DNA of 64,000 nucleotides from Kordiimonadaceae bacterium (GTDB taxonomy: Bacteria; Pseudomonadota; Alphaproteobacteria; Sphingomonadales; Kordiimonadaceae). The stretch lies in the NCBI GenBank assembly GCA_017640725.1, contig JAEPQB010000004.1:186001-250000 (forward strand), in the 5' to 3' direction. The notes under the pieces were generated by a model. That model did not search any database. It saw only the letters and a program-made list of their open reading frames with translations, and was not told the DNA's origin. Positions 8,907 to 18,448 of this stretch are shown piece by piece. Both the position numbers and the translations under genes were made by a program. The stretch's first letter is position 1, and every line of letters begins with the position of its first letter.

Positions 8907-9541
8907 CTGGTAAAATGTATCAGGTCAGCATCATGGCGCTGCCCTTTCTGCTTGCTGTGACATGGCGTGAGGCGCTGCGTGGGTATATTGCACACAGGAT
9001 GGGTGACTGGAGCGTGGCGCAGAGCGGAAGGCTTTCTGCCAACCCACTAAATCACGCGGACCCGGTCTGGACGGGTCTAGTACCTGTTGTGGCATTTGTT
9101 GTCTTGAATTTTCCAATTCTTCTTGGGCAGGCAAAACCCATAGATATCCGACCAACGAACTTTAAGGATATCAACAAAGGCATTTTGTATGTCGCGATTG
9201 CTGGCCCGGTTGCATTATTTCTGATGGCTATTTTGTGGGCCTACATACTTCGCTTCGGTGTTGGGTTTGGCCTCACTCAGCAAGATTGGGTGTATCAGAT
9301 GTCAATTGCGGGTCTGCAGCTTTCTTGCATTTTCATGGTGATTGGCTTGTTGCCAATTCCAGGGCTCGATGGCGGAAAAATACTGGAGTATTTCCTGCCC
9401 CCTGATATTGCTCAAAGCTTCCGTGCTGTAGAACCTTATGGGTTTTTCATTGTTATCGGGATATTTATATTTGCTCAGCAAATCATCATCGGGCCAGCTT
9501 CGTTCATAATCGGGCTGGTGGCCGTACTGGTTGGGGTCTAA
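8894..9541 (+). CDS. Site-2-protease-like membrane protein lacking the zinc-binding histidines
   Basis: 215 residues with about five to six transmembrane helices, matching the short YwhC-like M50 (site-2 protease) family. The family blocks GRLSANPLNHADPVWTGLVP and LLPIPGLDGGKIL are clear. However, the first helix reads TWREALRGYIAHRMGD where active members have HExxH. Both zinc histidines are Arg (Arg25 and Arg29); Glu26 and the third ligand, Asp159, remain. It is therefore probably a pseudoprotease with a structural or binding role. TTG 8894 has AGAGGAAG upstream and overlaps nagZ; ATG 8915 is the alternative. The scpA gene follows directly. Confidence 0.8.
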   Translation: MELLAGKMYQVSIMALPFLLAVTWREALRGYIAHRMGDWSVAQSGRLSANPLNHADPVWTGLVPVVAFVVLNFPILLGQAKPIDIRPTNFKDINKGILYVAIAGPVALFLMAILWAYILRFGVGFGLTQQDWVYQMSIAGLQLSCIFMVIGLLPIPGLDGGKILEYFLPPDIAQSFRAVEPYGFFIVIGIFIFAQQIIIGPASFIIGLVAVLVGV

Positions 9542-9550
9542 AGTGGCGTG

Positions 9551-10324
9551 ATGGAATTCGAGGAAGATATAGAAGCACCGGTGAGCGCACCAGCTGGAGA
9601 CCAGCTTGTGCTGCAGATTGATGGCTTTGAAGGCCCGCTCGATGTGCTTCTCACACTCGCGCGCGCTCAGAAAGTTGATCTGGCGCAGATTTCCATCCTT
9701 CAGCTTGTTGAACAGTATTTGGAGTTTGTCGCAGAGGCGCGGCGCATCAAACTTGAACTGGCGGCAGACTATCTTGTGATGGCGGCCTGGCTTGCCTACC
9801 TGAAATCACGGCTGCTTCTTCCCAAAGAAGATGATGACGAAGAACCGTCAGCGGAAGAAATGGCTTTCAGGCTTCAACTCCGATTGCAGCGGCTTGAGGC
9901 CATGCGCGAGGCGGGCGCCCGCATCATGGCGCGGGACCGCATGGGGCGCGATGTTTTCCGGCGGGGCAGGCCTGAGGGACTAAAGCTTCTGAAGCGGGGC
10001 AGTTACGATGTGACGCTTTACGAGCTTTTGAAAGCCTATGCAGAAAACAGGCAGAAGTTTTCGATCACGGAAATTCGCATTGAGCGGCGGCCGGTTTATT
10101 CGCTTGAAGATGCCCTGGAGCGCCTAAACGGGATGATTGGAGAGGCATTCAACTGGTCCCAGCTTGCAGAATTTTTACCATCGGATATGAAAGACAAGCG
10201 GCTTCGCAAATCGGCGCTTGCCAGTATGTTTGCAGCCAGCCTTGAACTGGCGCGCCAAGGCAGTGCCGATCTTCGTCAAATGGAAACCTTTGGACCGATT
10301 TACCTTCGGCAAAAACAAGAATAA
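9551..10324 (+). CDS. scpA: Segregation and condensation protein A
   Basis: 257-residue kleisin subunit of the SMC-ScpAB condensin, which organises and separates chromosomes. Typical blocks are DGFEGPLDVLLTLARAQKVDL near the start and ADYLVMAAWLAYLKSRLLLP. A charged linker and the C-terminal winged helix that contacts the SMC head follow (FSITEIRIERRPVYSLEDAL). ATG 9551 is used; a GTG directly before it is also possible. The stop TAA overlaps the scpB start by one base (TAATG), giving tight coupling. Confidence 0.93.
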   Translation: MEFEEDIEAPVSAPAGDQLVLQIDGFEGPLDVLLTLARAQKVDLAQISILQLVEQYLEFVAEARRIKLELAADYLVMAAWLAYLKSRLLLPKEDDDEEPSAEEMAFRLQLRLQRLEAMREAGARIMARDRMGRDVFRRGRPEGLKLLKRGSYDVTLYELLKAYAENRQKFSITEIRIERRPVYSLEDALERLNGMIGEAFNWSQLAEFLPSDMKDKRLRKSALASMFAASLELARQGSADLRQMETFGPIYLRQKQE

Positions 10325-11103
10325 TGGTAGGTGAAGGCCAAGTTATGACAGACGATCAACATATTGAAGAACTGGACACTTCTGAAGAAGACGTGGCGCC
10401 TGTGGCAATGGATGACACGCTCGCGCACAAGCGAATGGTCGAGGCAATTTTGTTCGCGAGTGAAACGCCGCTTTCGATCGATGACATTGCAGAGCGTGTG
10501 CCGGAAGGCGTTGATATTGCTGCCCATATTGAAGCGCTGATCGAGGAGTATGAGACGCGCGGTGTCAATCTGGTACGCCTCGCTGGCAAACATATGTTTC
10601 GCACGGCGGAAGACCTTTCCTTTCTGCTGCGCCGGGAAGTGGACGAACCGCGCAAGCTCTCTCGCGCAGCCGTAGAGACCCTCTCGATTATTGCATATCA
10701 CCAGCCTGTGACCCGCGCCGAGATTGAAGAAGTGCGGGGGGTCACCATATCCAAAGGTACGCTGGATGTTTTGATGGAAGCCGGTTGGGTGCGCATGGTT
10801 GGCCGCAAACGAACGCCTGGCAGGCCAGTGACATACGGCACGACGGAGGATTTTCTGGTGCATTTCGGCATTGAAAGCATCAAGGATCTGCCTGGCCTTC
10901 AGGAGCTGAAAGCTGCAGGGTTGCTTGATAGTGTGGACGTTGCTCTGGACAAATTGGGTGGTATTCCAACACCAGGGGAAGCAGACGACGACGATGGCCA
11001 GATCGACCTTGAAGAAGCCATTGCCGATAGCGAGCGAGACGACGGCATGGATACGGCATTCGCGGAACCGGCCAATGATGTTGAAGACGAAGGCGAAGAC
11101 TAA
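10324..11103 (+). CDS. scpB: Segregation and condensation protein B
   Basis: 259-residue ScpB, the winged-helix partner that dimerises and binds ScpA in the SMC complex. The core reads KRMVEAILFASETPLSIDDIAERVP, then LSRAAVETLSIIAYHQPVTRAEIEEVRGV and GRKRTPGRPVTYGTTEDFLVHFGI. An acidic C-terminal tail of about 60 residues (many Asp/Glu) is longer than in E. coli-type relatives but common in Alphaproteobacteria. ATG 10324 overlaps the scpA stop; ATG 10345 with GAAGG upstream is an alternative start that trims seven residues. Confidence 0.92.
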   Translation: MVGEGQVMTDDQHIEELDTSEEDVAPVAMDDTLAHKRMVEAILFASETPLSIDDIAERVPEGVDIAAHIEALIEEYETRGVNLVRLAGKHMFRTAEDLSFLLRREVDEPRKLSRAAVETLSIIAYHQPVTRAEIEEVRGVTISKGTLDVLMEAGWVRMVGRKRTPGRPVTYGTTEDFLVHFGIESIKDLPGLQELKAAGLLDSVDVALDKLGGIPTPGEADDDDGQIDLEEAIADSERDDGMDTAFAEPANDVEDEGED

Positions 11104-11174
11104 ACTGATTTTAGCCATGCAAACATGGTGATAACACGTTATAAATTAAAGAATATTCCTATTGGAGAGTTTGG

Positions 11175-11408
11175 ATGTTTCCTGGTTGGTTACAAATTGC
11201 ACTGGTTGCGTTGCTGATTATTCTGCTGTTTGGTCGCGGCAAAATCTCTGACCTCATGGGTGATGTCGCCAAAGGTATCACCAGCTTCCGCAAGGGCCTG
11301 AAGGAAGCGCCTGAAGAGGAAGCTGCTGAGCCAAAGCCTGTTGCTGACAGCCGCGTGATCGACAGCGAGCCGGTGAAAGTCGACGAAAAAGACAAAGCGG
11401 ACGCTTAA
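11175..11408 (+). CDS. tatA: Sec-independent translocase protein TatA
   Basis: 77-residue single-span protein that forms the pore of the twin-arginine pathway for folded proteins. It has the hallmark transmembrane helix, the hinge [17 protein letters not shown] and an amphipathic helix, then a charged tail rich in Glu, Lys and Asp. GGAGAG precedes ATG 11175. The 71-nt gap after scpB is AT-rich (11120-11160) and may hold a promoter for tatABC, although I see no clean -35/-10 pair. Confidence 0.95.
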   Translation: MFPGWLQIALVALLIILLFGRGKISDLMGDVAKGITSFRKGLKEAPEEEAAEPKPVADSRVIDSEPVKVDEKDKADA

Positions 11409-11463
11409 GGCGAAATTCACGAAGTTTTTGATTTTGTAGCGCTTTTTTCTCGGAGCAACCTGC

Positions 11464-11865
11464 ATGCTTGATATTGGTGCCATGGAACTCTTTGTGGTGG
11501 CGATCCTCGCGCTTGTCGTAGTGGGCCCCAAAGAGCTGCCCAAATTGCTGCGCACTGTTGGCGGCTTCATGCGCAAGGTGCGCGAAATGGCAGCCGAGTT
11601 TCGCTCAGGTGTTGAAGATCTGGCAGCTGAAGTCGAGCGGGAAGTTGATCCCTTCTCTGATCTCAGAAAAGAAGAGGGGCTCCGCCCCGGCATGAGCCCT
11701 GAGGAAATCACCGAGCACATTCTGGCGAATAAAGAACGCGAAGCGATTGAAAATATTGGGGCAGACGAAGAAAGTGACGACGCGGGACCAAAAACTAACG
11801 AAAAATCATCAAAAAGTGACGAAAACGGACCAAAAGCAAGCACTGCAGAGGGTAATCAGTCATGA
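11464..11865 (+). CDS. tatB: Sec-independent translocase protein TatB
   Basis: 133-residue TatB, which joins TatC in the substrate-receptor complex. The signature starts with MLDIGAMELFVVAILALVVVGPKELPKLLR, that is, one N-terminal helix with the GPKELP hinge. A long amphipathic helix (FMRKVREMAAEFRSG) and an acidic tail follow. GGAG lies 8 nt before ATG 11464. Its last codons overlap the tatC start as ATGATGG. Confidence 0.94.
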   Translation: MLDIGAMELFVVAILALVVVGPKELPKLLRTVGGFMRKVREMAAEFRSGVEDLAAEVEREVDPFSDLRKEEGLRPGMSPEEITEHILANKEREAIENIGADEESDDAGPKTNEKSSKSDENGPKASTAEGNQS

Positions 11866-12701
11866 TGGACCCAAAATCACTCGGTGCAGCTGAAAATCCA
11901 CCCGATATCATCGATGATGATGACGATATCGAAGCGAGCCGGGCACCGCTTCTCGATCACCTGACAGAATTGCGGGCACGGCTCATTAAAGTGATCATCG
12001 GCATGATGCTCGCGTTTGTGGTGGGGCTCATTTTCGCCGACCAGATTTTTAATATCCTTGCAAAACCCTACATGGATGCGCAGGCGGAGGGTGAAAGCCG
12101 CCGCATGATCTTCACGGCGCTCACGGAAGGCTTTTTTGTGAACCTGAAGGTGGCACTTTATGCGGCGTTCATTGTCACCTTTCCGCTTCTGGCGACCCAA
12201 ATCTGGAAATTTGTGGCGCCGGGTCTGTACCGAAATGAAAAACGCGCTTTTTTGCCGTTTCTTCTGGCGACGCCAATCCTGTTCGGCCTCGGCGCGTCGC
12301 TTGCCTATTTTGTTGTGATCCCCTGGGCGTGGGAATTTCTGCTGAGTTTCGAACAGTCAGGCAGCATCGGCGCGGTTGAAATTAGCGCCGAAGCAAAGGT
12401 GAGCGAATATCTTTCGCTCGTTATGCAAATGATCTTCGGCTTTGGTGTGGCTTTCCTTCTGCCGGTTGCGCTGACATTAATGGGGCGCGCCGGGATCGTG
12501 ACCGCCCAGGGCCTCAGGGACAAGCGCCGGTACATGATCGTGGGCACCTTCCTGGCGGCCGCTTTCCTGACGCCGCCAGATCCCATCAGCCAGATCGCCC
12601 TTGGCATTCCCATACTGCTGCTGTATGAGCTTTCCATCCTGCTTATCGCGATGACCGAAAAGAAACGCGCAAAAGAGCAGGAAGAACAAGAAAATAGCTG
12701 A
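11862..12701 (+). CDS. tatC: Sec-independent translocase protein TatC
   Basis: 279-residue TatC with six transmembrane helices, which recognises the twin-arginine signal peptide. Family signatures include PLLDHLTELRARLIK at the first helix, KVALYAAFIVTFPLLATQIWKFVAPGLY, and FLTPPDPISQIALGIPILLLYE near the end. An N-terminal extension of about 30 mostly acidic residues precedes the usual start of the fold. The start overlaps tatB by 4 nt; a second ATG follows immediately. Confidence 0.95.
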   Translation: MMDPKSLGAAENPPDIIDDDDDIEASRAPLLDHLTELRARLIKVIIGMMLAFVVGLIFADQIFNILAKPYMDAQAEGESRRMIFTALTEGFFVNLKVALYAAFIVTFPLLATQIWKFVAPGLYRNEKRAFLPFLLATPILFGLGASLAYFVVIPWAWEFLLSFEQSGSIGAVEISAEAKVSEYLSLVMQMIFGFGVAFLLPVALTLMGRAGIVTAQGLRDKRRYMIVGTFLAAAFLTPPDPISQIALGIPILLLYELSILLIAMTEKKRAKEQEEQENS

Positions 12702-12742
12702 AGCTCGAGGCCCTAAACCTCCGCAATCTCTGGATTTAAGCC

Positions 12743-14026
12743 ATGTTTGACCTGAAGTTCATCCGTGAAAACCCTGACGCATTTGATGCTGCCCTTGCCC
12801 GCCGCGGCGAAGAAGCACAGTCCGCGTCGATTTTGTCGATGGATGAAGAGCACCGTGCAATCCTGACAGAGGCACAAAACGCGCAGGCGCGGCGCAACGA
12901 GGCGTCCAAAATGATTGGCCGCGCCAAAGGGCAGGGCAACGAGGAAGAAGCCCAGGCGCTGATGGCGGAAGTCTCTGAGCTTAAAGGTAAAATCGCTGAG
13001 CTTGAAGAGCAAGAACGCACAGTGGGCGAGAAGCTCAACACCCTGCTCATGAGCCTGCCAAACGCGGTGTACGACGATGTGCCAGAGGGCGACGATGAAG
13101 ACGCGAACGAAGAAGTGCGCACCTGGGGCACCCCGCGTCAGTTCAATTTTGAGCCGAAAGAGCACTATGATCTTGGTGAAACCCTGGATGGTATGGATTT
13201 CGAGCGTGCAGCCAAACTCTCCGGCTCACGGTTTGTCATCCTGAAGGGCGCTATAGCGCGGCTGGAGCGCGCCATCGGTCAATTCATGATCGACCTGCAC
13301 ACCGGCGAACATGGCTATACAGAGGTCTGGACACCGGCCTTGGTGCGCGAAAGCGCATTGTTGGGCACTGGACAGCTACCGAAGTTTGGTGACGATGCCT
13401 TCACAACAGACACGGGCCATTGGCTTATCCCAACGTCAGAAGTTACACTCACTAACATCCATTCCGGCGAAATTCTGGATGAAGCTGAGCTACCAATCCG
13501 CATGACAGCGCACAGCCAATGCTTCCGCTCTGAAGCCGGTTCAGCGGGCCGCGATACGCGTGGCATGATCCGCCAACACCAGTTTGAAAAAGTGGAGATG
13601 GTGTCTGTCACTACTCCAGAGCAGTCAGACGATGAGCTTGAGCGCATGACGGGTTGCGCCGAGGAAGTGCTGAAGCGCCTCGAGCTGCCGTACCGCCTCG
13701 TGAAGCTTTGCACCGGTGACATCGGCTTTGGCGCCCGCCGCACCTATGACATCGAGGTTTGGCTGCCGGGGCAGGGCAAATACCGTGAAATTTCAAGCTG
13801 TTCCACCTGCGGCGACTTCCAGGCGCGCCGCATGAAAATGCGCTGCCGGCCAAAAGGCGAGAAGCAAACACGTTTTGTGCACACACTTAATGGGTCTGGC
13901 CTTGCAGTGGGCCGCACGCTTATTGCCGTGATGGAAAATTATCAGGAAGCCGACGGCAGCATCCGAGTGCCTGAGGCGCTGAAGCCTTACATGGGCGGTA
14001 TTGAAGTCATTGGGGGCGAAGCATGA
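12743..14026 (+). CDS. serS: Seryl-tRNA synthetase
   Basis: 427-residue class II synthetase that charges tRNA-Ser and tRNA-Sec. The N-terminal coiled-coil arm that reads the long tRNA variable arm spans about residues 1-110. The catalytic domain shows motif 2 ([22 protein letters not shown]) and motif 3 ([20 protein letters not shown]). [13 protein letters not shown], the usual SerRS segment, is intact. It lies 41 nt after tatC with only a weak ribosome site. Its stop overlaps the surE start as ATGA. Confidence 0.97.
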   Translation: MFDLKFIRENPDAFDAALARRGEEAQSASILSMDEEHRAILTEAQNAQARRNEASKMIGRAKGQGNEEEAQALMAEVSELKGKIAELEEQERTVGEKLNTLLMSLPNAVYDDVPEGDDEDANEEVRTWGTPRQFNFEPKEHYDLGETLDGMDFERAAKLSGSRFVILKGAIARLERAIGQFMIDLHTGEHGYTEVWTPALVRESALLGTGQLPKFGDDAFTTDTGHWLIPTSEVTLTNIHSGEILDEAELPIRMTAHSQCFRSEAGSAGRDTRGMIRQHQFEKVEMVSVTTPEQSDDELERMTGCAEEVLKRLELPYRLVKLCTGDIGFGARRTYDIEVWLPGQGKYREISSCSTCGDFQARRMKMRCRPKGEKQTRFVHTLNGSGLAVGRTLIAVMENYQEADGSIRVPEALKPYMGGIEVIGGEA

Positions 14027-14808
14027 GCATTTCCGCAAAACGCATCCTGATCTCCAACGACGATGGCATCAACGCGCCGGGCATCAAAATTCTAGAAAAA
14101 GTCGCGCGTCAATTTTCAGACGACGTGTGGGTTGTGGCACCGGAAAGCGAGCAATCTGGCGCGGGGCACTCGCTCACCCTCACGCGCCCCCTGCGCATCC
14201 GCAAACTTGAGGAGAAGCGCTGGGCCGTTGACGGTACGCCAACAGACTGTGTGATGCTGGCTGTCAATCATATTATGGCGGACAACCTGCCAACCCTGAT
14301 CATCTCGGGCGTAAACCGGGGCGGCAATCTGGCGGAAGATGTCACCTATTCAGGCACAGTGTCTGTCGCGATGGAAGGCACGCTCTGTAAAGTGCCATCG
14401 ATTGCTTTCAGCCAGTGTATTCGTCCGCCTGCCCGCACCAAGTGGGATACAGCTGAAAAATATGCGCCAGAAGTGCTTAAGCTGTTGCTGGAAACCGGCT
14501 GGCCTGAAAATGTGCTGATGAATGTGAATTTCCCGGCGTTTGAGGCAGACGAGATCGAAGGCATCCGAGTGACCGAGCAAGGTCGCCGCGAAATGTTGGG
14601 CAACAACATCGAAGAACGCACAGACCCGCGTGGGTTCCGCTATTATTGGTTTGGTCTGGGCCGCGAAGTTGGTGTGCCAGGCCATGAAACTGACCTGAAG
14701 TCTGTGCGCGAGAAATATATTTCCGTGACACCACTGCACCTCGACCTGACGCACCATGAAACCACCCGTGCCATCGCCGGGAAGGTTGCAAAAACTTTCA
14801 ATAAATAA
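14023..14808 (+). CDS. surE: 5'/3'-nucleotidase SurE
   Basis: 261-residue metal-dependent nucleotidase of the SurE family, linked to stationary-phase survival. The metal site is [12 protein letters not shown] near the N-terminus, where the two Asp bind the cation. [14 protein letters not shown] and the [20 protein letters not shown] loop complete the active site. The 4-nt overlap with serS shows coupling. In many Alphaproteobacteria pcm and nlpD follow surE. Here a crotonase and others intervene, and the nlpD-like gene lies 3.6 kb downstream. Confidence 0.95.
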   Translation: MSISAKRILISNDDGINAPGIKILEKVARQFSDDVWVVAPESEQSGAGHSLTLTRPLRIRKLEEKRWAVDGTPTDCVMLAVNHIMADNLPTLIISGVNRGGNLAEDVTYSGTVSVAMEGTLCKVPSIAFSQCIRPPARTKWDTAEKYAPEVLKLLLETGWPENVLMNVNFPAFEADEIEGIRVTEQGRREMLGNNIEERTDPRGFRYYWFGLGREVGVPGHETDLKSVREKYISVTPLHLDLTHHETTRAIAGKVAKTFNK

Positions 14809-14902
14809 GGGCGTTGGAGCTAGCGCTTACGGACAAGGCCCTTGCCTGGCTCGTTATGCGGGTCATATCACATGACAGTCTCAACGCATTGGGGAGCCTG
14901 CC

Positions 14903-15673
14903 ATGACTGTTAGCTACACGATTGACGATTCTGTCGCCATCATCACCATTGAGCGCCCGGAGCGCCGCAACGCTGTTGATAAGGCAACAGCAGACGCCCT
15001 TTTGGCGGCGTTCGAGCGTTTTGATGCTGACTCAGATGCGTCCGTCGCCATTCTCCAGGGTAAAGGCGGATACTTCTGCGCGGGTGCTGACCTAAAGGCA
15101 GTTGCGGTCGAGGACGGTAACCGGGTCGCAGAAGAGGGCGACGGCCCAATGGGGCCCACCCGCATGCAGCTCTCGAAACCCGTGATCGCTGCCATTGAAG
15201 GGCACGCTGTTGCCGGCGGCATGGAACTCGCGCTCTGGTGTGATTTGAGGGTAGTGGCCGAAGACGCGGTGTTCGGCATCTTCTGTCGCCGCTTTGGTGT
15301 GCCGCTTGTGGACTTGGGCACCGTTCGGCTGCCCCGTCTGATTGGTCAGTCCCGTGCGATGGATCTGATATTGACCGGCAGACCCGTTGAGGCGGAAGAA
15401 GCGCTCCAGATCGGGCTCGCGAACCGGGTTGTGCCACCAGGGCAGGCGCTAGAAGGCGCAAAAACCCTCGCACGGCAAATCGCCGGTTTCCCGCAGAGGT
15501 GCATGCGCAATGATCGTCAGTCGGTGCTGGAGCAATGGAGCCTGAACTGGGAAGAGGCGACCAGGTTTGAAACCCGATTGGGGCTGGAAACCATCAACAG
15601 CGGCGAAACCCAAGCCGGCGCACAGCGCTTCAAGAACGGAATTGGGCGCCACGGCGCCTTTAATAGTTCGTGA
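14903..15673 (+). CDS. Crotonase / enoyl-CoA hydratase-like protein
   Basis: 256-residue crotonase-fold protein. The first oxyanion block GGYFCAGADLKA and the second, AIEGHAVAGGMELALWCDLRV, are present, with Glu108 in the position of the first catalytic Glu. Where classical enoyl-CoA hydratases have the second Glu (FGxPE), this one has FGIFCRRFGVP with Cys128. It belongs to a variant subfamily, and water addition to enoyl-CoA cannot be assumed. GGGGAG precedes ATG 14903. The PhyH-type gene follows closely, but there is no other pathway context. Confidence 0.8.
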   Translation: MTVSYTIDDSVAIITIERPERRNAVDKATADALLAAFERFDADSDASVAILQGKGGYFCAGADLKAVAVEDGNRVAEEGDGPMGPTRMQLSKPVIAAIEGHAVAGGMELALWCDLRVVAEDAVFGIFCRRFGVPLVDLGTVRLPRLIGQSRAMDLILTGRPVEAEEALQIGLANRVVPPGQALEGAKTLARQIAGFPQRCMRNDRQSVLEQWSLNWEEATRFETRLGLETINSGETQAGAQRFKNGIGRHGAFNSS

Positions 15674-15694
15674 GGGGGTGATGCAAGCGTTCCG

Positions 15695-16489
15695 ATGTTA
15701 ACAAAGGCACAAGAAGACGAGTTTGACACTTGGGGCGTGTTGAAAGTGCGGTCACTGCTGTCTGCGCAATCAATTTCGCGCGCTCGCATGTCGGTGCTTA
15801 ATCGATTTGAGACCCTTGGACTTGCCAAAAACGGTGAGTGGCAGCTTGACCATAAGGCCCGTTTTCAATGGCCAGACAAGGGGTACAAAGCAAAGGATAT
15901 AGGTAACAAAAACGAAGACGTTGAACGTCTGCTTGATGATCCTGCAGTTAAGCCTCTCGCAAATGCTCTGTTGAACAACGCCAAATTGGACACTGAGTTT
16001 TTCAAACGGCCCCAAATTCTGGTGTCTTTGCCCAATGAAGGGCAGTGGTTTATGCCGCACAATGGATGGCATGTGGATGTTCCGCGCCTTTCGACCGGAC
16101 AGTGCCCGGGTGTACAGATTTTCATTTTGCTAAGTGAGCTTGAGCCAAAAGGGGGTGGAACCCTGGCAATCGCCGGATCACACCGCCTGCTGAACAAAGA
16201 TGGTTTTATTCGAAGTCGCGATGTTGTGAGGCGTGTACGAAGTAAAGCCCCGTTGCAACGCTTCATGTCAAAGCCTCGATCGGCCATCAATTGGTTTGAC
16301 GCCGCGGAGAAAACCAATAAACCAGCTAGCTTGAAGGTTGTTGAATTAACTGGCTCGCCCGGTGATGCCTATTTCATTGATCTGCGAACACTGCATAGTG
16401 CGGCACCCAACACCAGCCTTGAACCACGAATGATGGCGACCCACCGCTTTCTTCGAATTGACGCAGCTGCCGAAATGGCCGCCGTGTAA
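15695..16489 (+). CDS. Phytanoyl-CoA dioxygenase (PhyH) family protein
   Basis: 264 residues with the Fe(II)/2-oxoglutarate dioxygenase arrangement of the PhyH family. The His-x-Asp pair is in NGWHVDVPR, the distal His in RTLHSAAPN, and the 2-oxoglutarate-binding Arg is probably in EPRMMATHRF. The GGGTLAIAGSHRL segment is also typical. The substrate is unknown; relatives hydroxylate lipids, osmolytes or antibiotics. The start is uncertain: a G-rich site lies about 16 nt before ATG 15695. A 6-codon ORF at 15681-15701 overlaps the start and might couple translation. Confidence 0.78.
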   Translation: MLTKAQEDEFDTWGVLKVRSLLSAQSISRARMSVLNRFETLGLAKNGEWQLDHKARFQWPDKGYKAKDIGNKNEDVERLLDDPAVKPLANALLNNAKLDTEFFKRPQILVSLPNEGQWFMPHNGWHVDVPRLSTGQCPGVQIFILLSELEPKGGGTLAIAGSHRLLNKDGFIRSRDVVRRVRSKAPLQRFMSKPRSAINWFDAAEKTNKPASLKVVELTGSPGDAYFIDLRTLHSAAPNTSLEPRMMATHRFLRIDAAAEMAAV

Positions 16490-16582
16490 CAGACTAACGT
16501 TACGCTCATTTGAATTCTGGTATTTTCAGGGGTAAGCTGTTGCGTGTGGGGGCACAACGAATTTTTGGGCGGGAGAAATTCA

Positions 16583-18322
16583 GTGAAATTCCAGCTTTTT
16601 GCAAAATCAGTTGCGGCGGCGTCAGTGCTTATGATTGCGGCATGTTCTGGTGCAGATACTGAGCAATCAGAGGCAGGCCTGGTCGCGCCAGACCTGATTG
16701 TCATCAACGCTGACGCCTATACGAGCGATCCCGGCGCACCGCGCGTGGAAGCTTTTGCTGTTACTGATCGCAAATTCAGTGCAATCGGAAGCACAGCCGA
16801 GATCAGCTCACTGGCTGGCGAAAATACACGGGTGATTGATGCCGCGGGGCGCTCGGTCACGCCCGGTTTTATTGATGCGCACTCGCACGTCAATGGCAAC
16901 TCGCCGTATGTTGCCGGTGTTGACCTTGCCTATATCGGTGACAAGCAAGAGTGGCTGCGCATGATTGCAGAGGCTGACAAGCGCTTGCCAGAGGGCGAAT
17001 GGCTGATTGGCGCCAGCTGGGACCATACGCTGTCTGACAGCATTTTCCCGACCAAGCAGATGCTGGACGAGGTATTGCCCGACAGGCCCGCAATTCTGAC
17101 ACACATCGACGGCCATTATGCCTGGGCCAATTCAAAAGCGCTTGAAATGGCCGGTGTAACGCCTGAAACCGAAGCACCACCGGGCGGTGAGGTAGTTCTG
17201 GACCCTGAAACCGGTGAAACCACGGGTATTCTTCTAGAGGGCGCGCAAACGCTGGTGAAGCGGATTGTGCCTGATCGTTCTGACACACAGCGCCAGGAAG
17301 GTTTGGCGGAAATGTACCGCTATGCCAACGGTTTTGGCATCACAGGTCTCCATCAAATGGGTGGCATTGACGACTATGTTCACCTGGTTGAAAACGGCGA
17401 CCCGACCATGCGCATTTGGTATGGTTTCATGAACCGCGGCATCATTGACAACCGCGGCTCCGTCTCGCCTGAGGAAATTCTCGCCAAACAGGCAGATGTG
17501 GCAGAGCGCGTTATTGCAACTGGTAAAGAAGCAGACGAGGGGCCGTTGCTGCGCATTGGCTATGTCAAACTTATCAATGATGGAGTGCTCTCTGCCCACA
17601 CGGCTGTACTGACGGAAGACTATGCAGACCGAAAAGGCTGGAAAGGCGAATATATCACCCCGGCTGATGAGTTGGCGGCGGAAGTGGAAGCGCTAACTGC
17701 CGCCGGGTTGCCTGTTGCGATTCATTCAATTGGTGATGAGGCGGTAAAAGCCAGCCTGGATGCCTTCGAGGCGGCACTTGATAACCCTGTGCCTTACCCC
17801 AACCGGATTGAGCATATTGAAATGGTTCACACCGATGATGTTGCGCGCTTTAAGGAACTGGGCGTTGTGGCATCGATGCAGCCCAATCATGCGACCAATT
17901 CGATTGCATATGTGCCCATTCGTGTGGGCGCGTATCGCACCATGCGGACCTACACCTGGCGCTCCATGCTCGAGGCGGGCGTGCCGCTCGTGTACGGTGC
18001 CGACTATGCCACTTCGCCGCTCAATCCTTTGATCCAAATCGCTGATGCCGTATTCCGTATCAGCCCGTTTGGCTTCAACGACGGCAAACCCTTTCACCCA
18101 GAGCAGGCGGTAACGTTTGAAGAAGCCCTTACCGCCTACACACAGGCAGGTGCCAGCATCACGCCGTGGGCGGATGAAATTGGCTCGATCACTGTTGGTA
18201 AGTGGGCAGATTTTGTTGTGCTTGATGGCACTGTGCCTGCGCCGATGGATGAGAGTTTCCGCGACCTTGCGGTTGATTTGACGTATTTCGCTGGGCGTGA
18301 GGTTTACAATAAATCAGACTGA
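16583..18322 (+). CDS. Lipoprotein amidohydrolase (YtcJ-like, amidohydrolase family 3)
   Basis: 579-residue predicted periplasmic lipoprotein. The signal ends in the lipobox IAAC, with Cys21 as the lipidated residue. The enzyme part begins with the metal site PGFIDAHSHV, continues with the long insertion typical of YtcJ-like exoamidohydrolases, and has the late metal residues in PVAIHSIGDEA and VYGADYATSPLNP. The closing ITVGKWADFVVLD is the usual amidohydrolase end. The substrate is unknown. GTG 16583 is chosen because GGGAG lies about 9 nt upstream and the signal peptide then fits. A terminator follows at 18348. Confidence 0.85.
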   Translation: MKFQLFAKSVAAASVLMIAACSGADTEQSEAGLVAPDLIVINADAYTSDPGAPRVEAFAVTDRKFSAIGSTAEISSLAGENTRVIDAAGRSVTPGFIDAHSHVNGNSPYVAGVDLAYIGDKQEWLRMIAEADKRLPEGEWLIGASWDHTLSDSIFPTKQMLDEVLPDRPAILTHIDGHYAWANSKALEMAGVTPETEAPPGGEVVLDPETGETTGILLEGAQTLVKRIVPDRSDTQRQEGLAEMYRYANGFGITGLHQMGGIDDYVHLVENGDPTMRIWYGFMNRGIIDNRGSVSPEEILAKQADVAERVIATGKEADEGPLLRIGYVKLINDGVLSAHTAVLTEDYADRKGWKGEYITPADELAAEVEALTAAGLPVAIHSIGDEAVKASLDAFEAALDNPVPYPNRIEHIEMVHTDDVARFKELGVVASMQPNHATNSIAYVPIRVGAYRTMRTYTWRSMLEAGVPLVYGADYATSPLNPLIQIADAVFRISPFGFNDGKPFHPEQAVTFEEALTAYTQAGASITPWADEIGSITVGKWADFVVLDGTVPAPMDESFRDLAVDLTYFAGREVYNKSD

Positions 18323-18347
18323 TTTTCTCGGTCAAAGCAAATGAGAG

Positions 18348-18381
18348 TCGCGGGCGCCTGATCAGCCCCGCGATTTTTTTT
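18348..18381 (+). terminator. Rho-independent terminator
   Basis: TCGCGGG (18348-18354) pairs with CCCGCGA (18367-18373), followed by seven or more T. It ends the amidohydrolase transcript. Confidence 0.85.
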
Positions 18382-18448
18382 ATGTATGCGCGACAAATTA
18401 TTGCCCCAGTCATCATGGCTTAGTATCGTCACCATGCGGAGGGTAGCG

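Noticed and set aside
10300-11118. 272-codon open frame antisense to scpB
   Set aside because: It is a shadow of scpB without ribosome site or recognisable domains.
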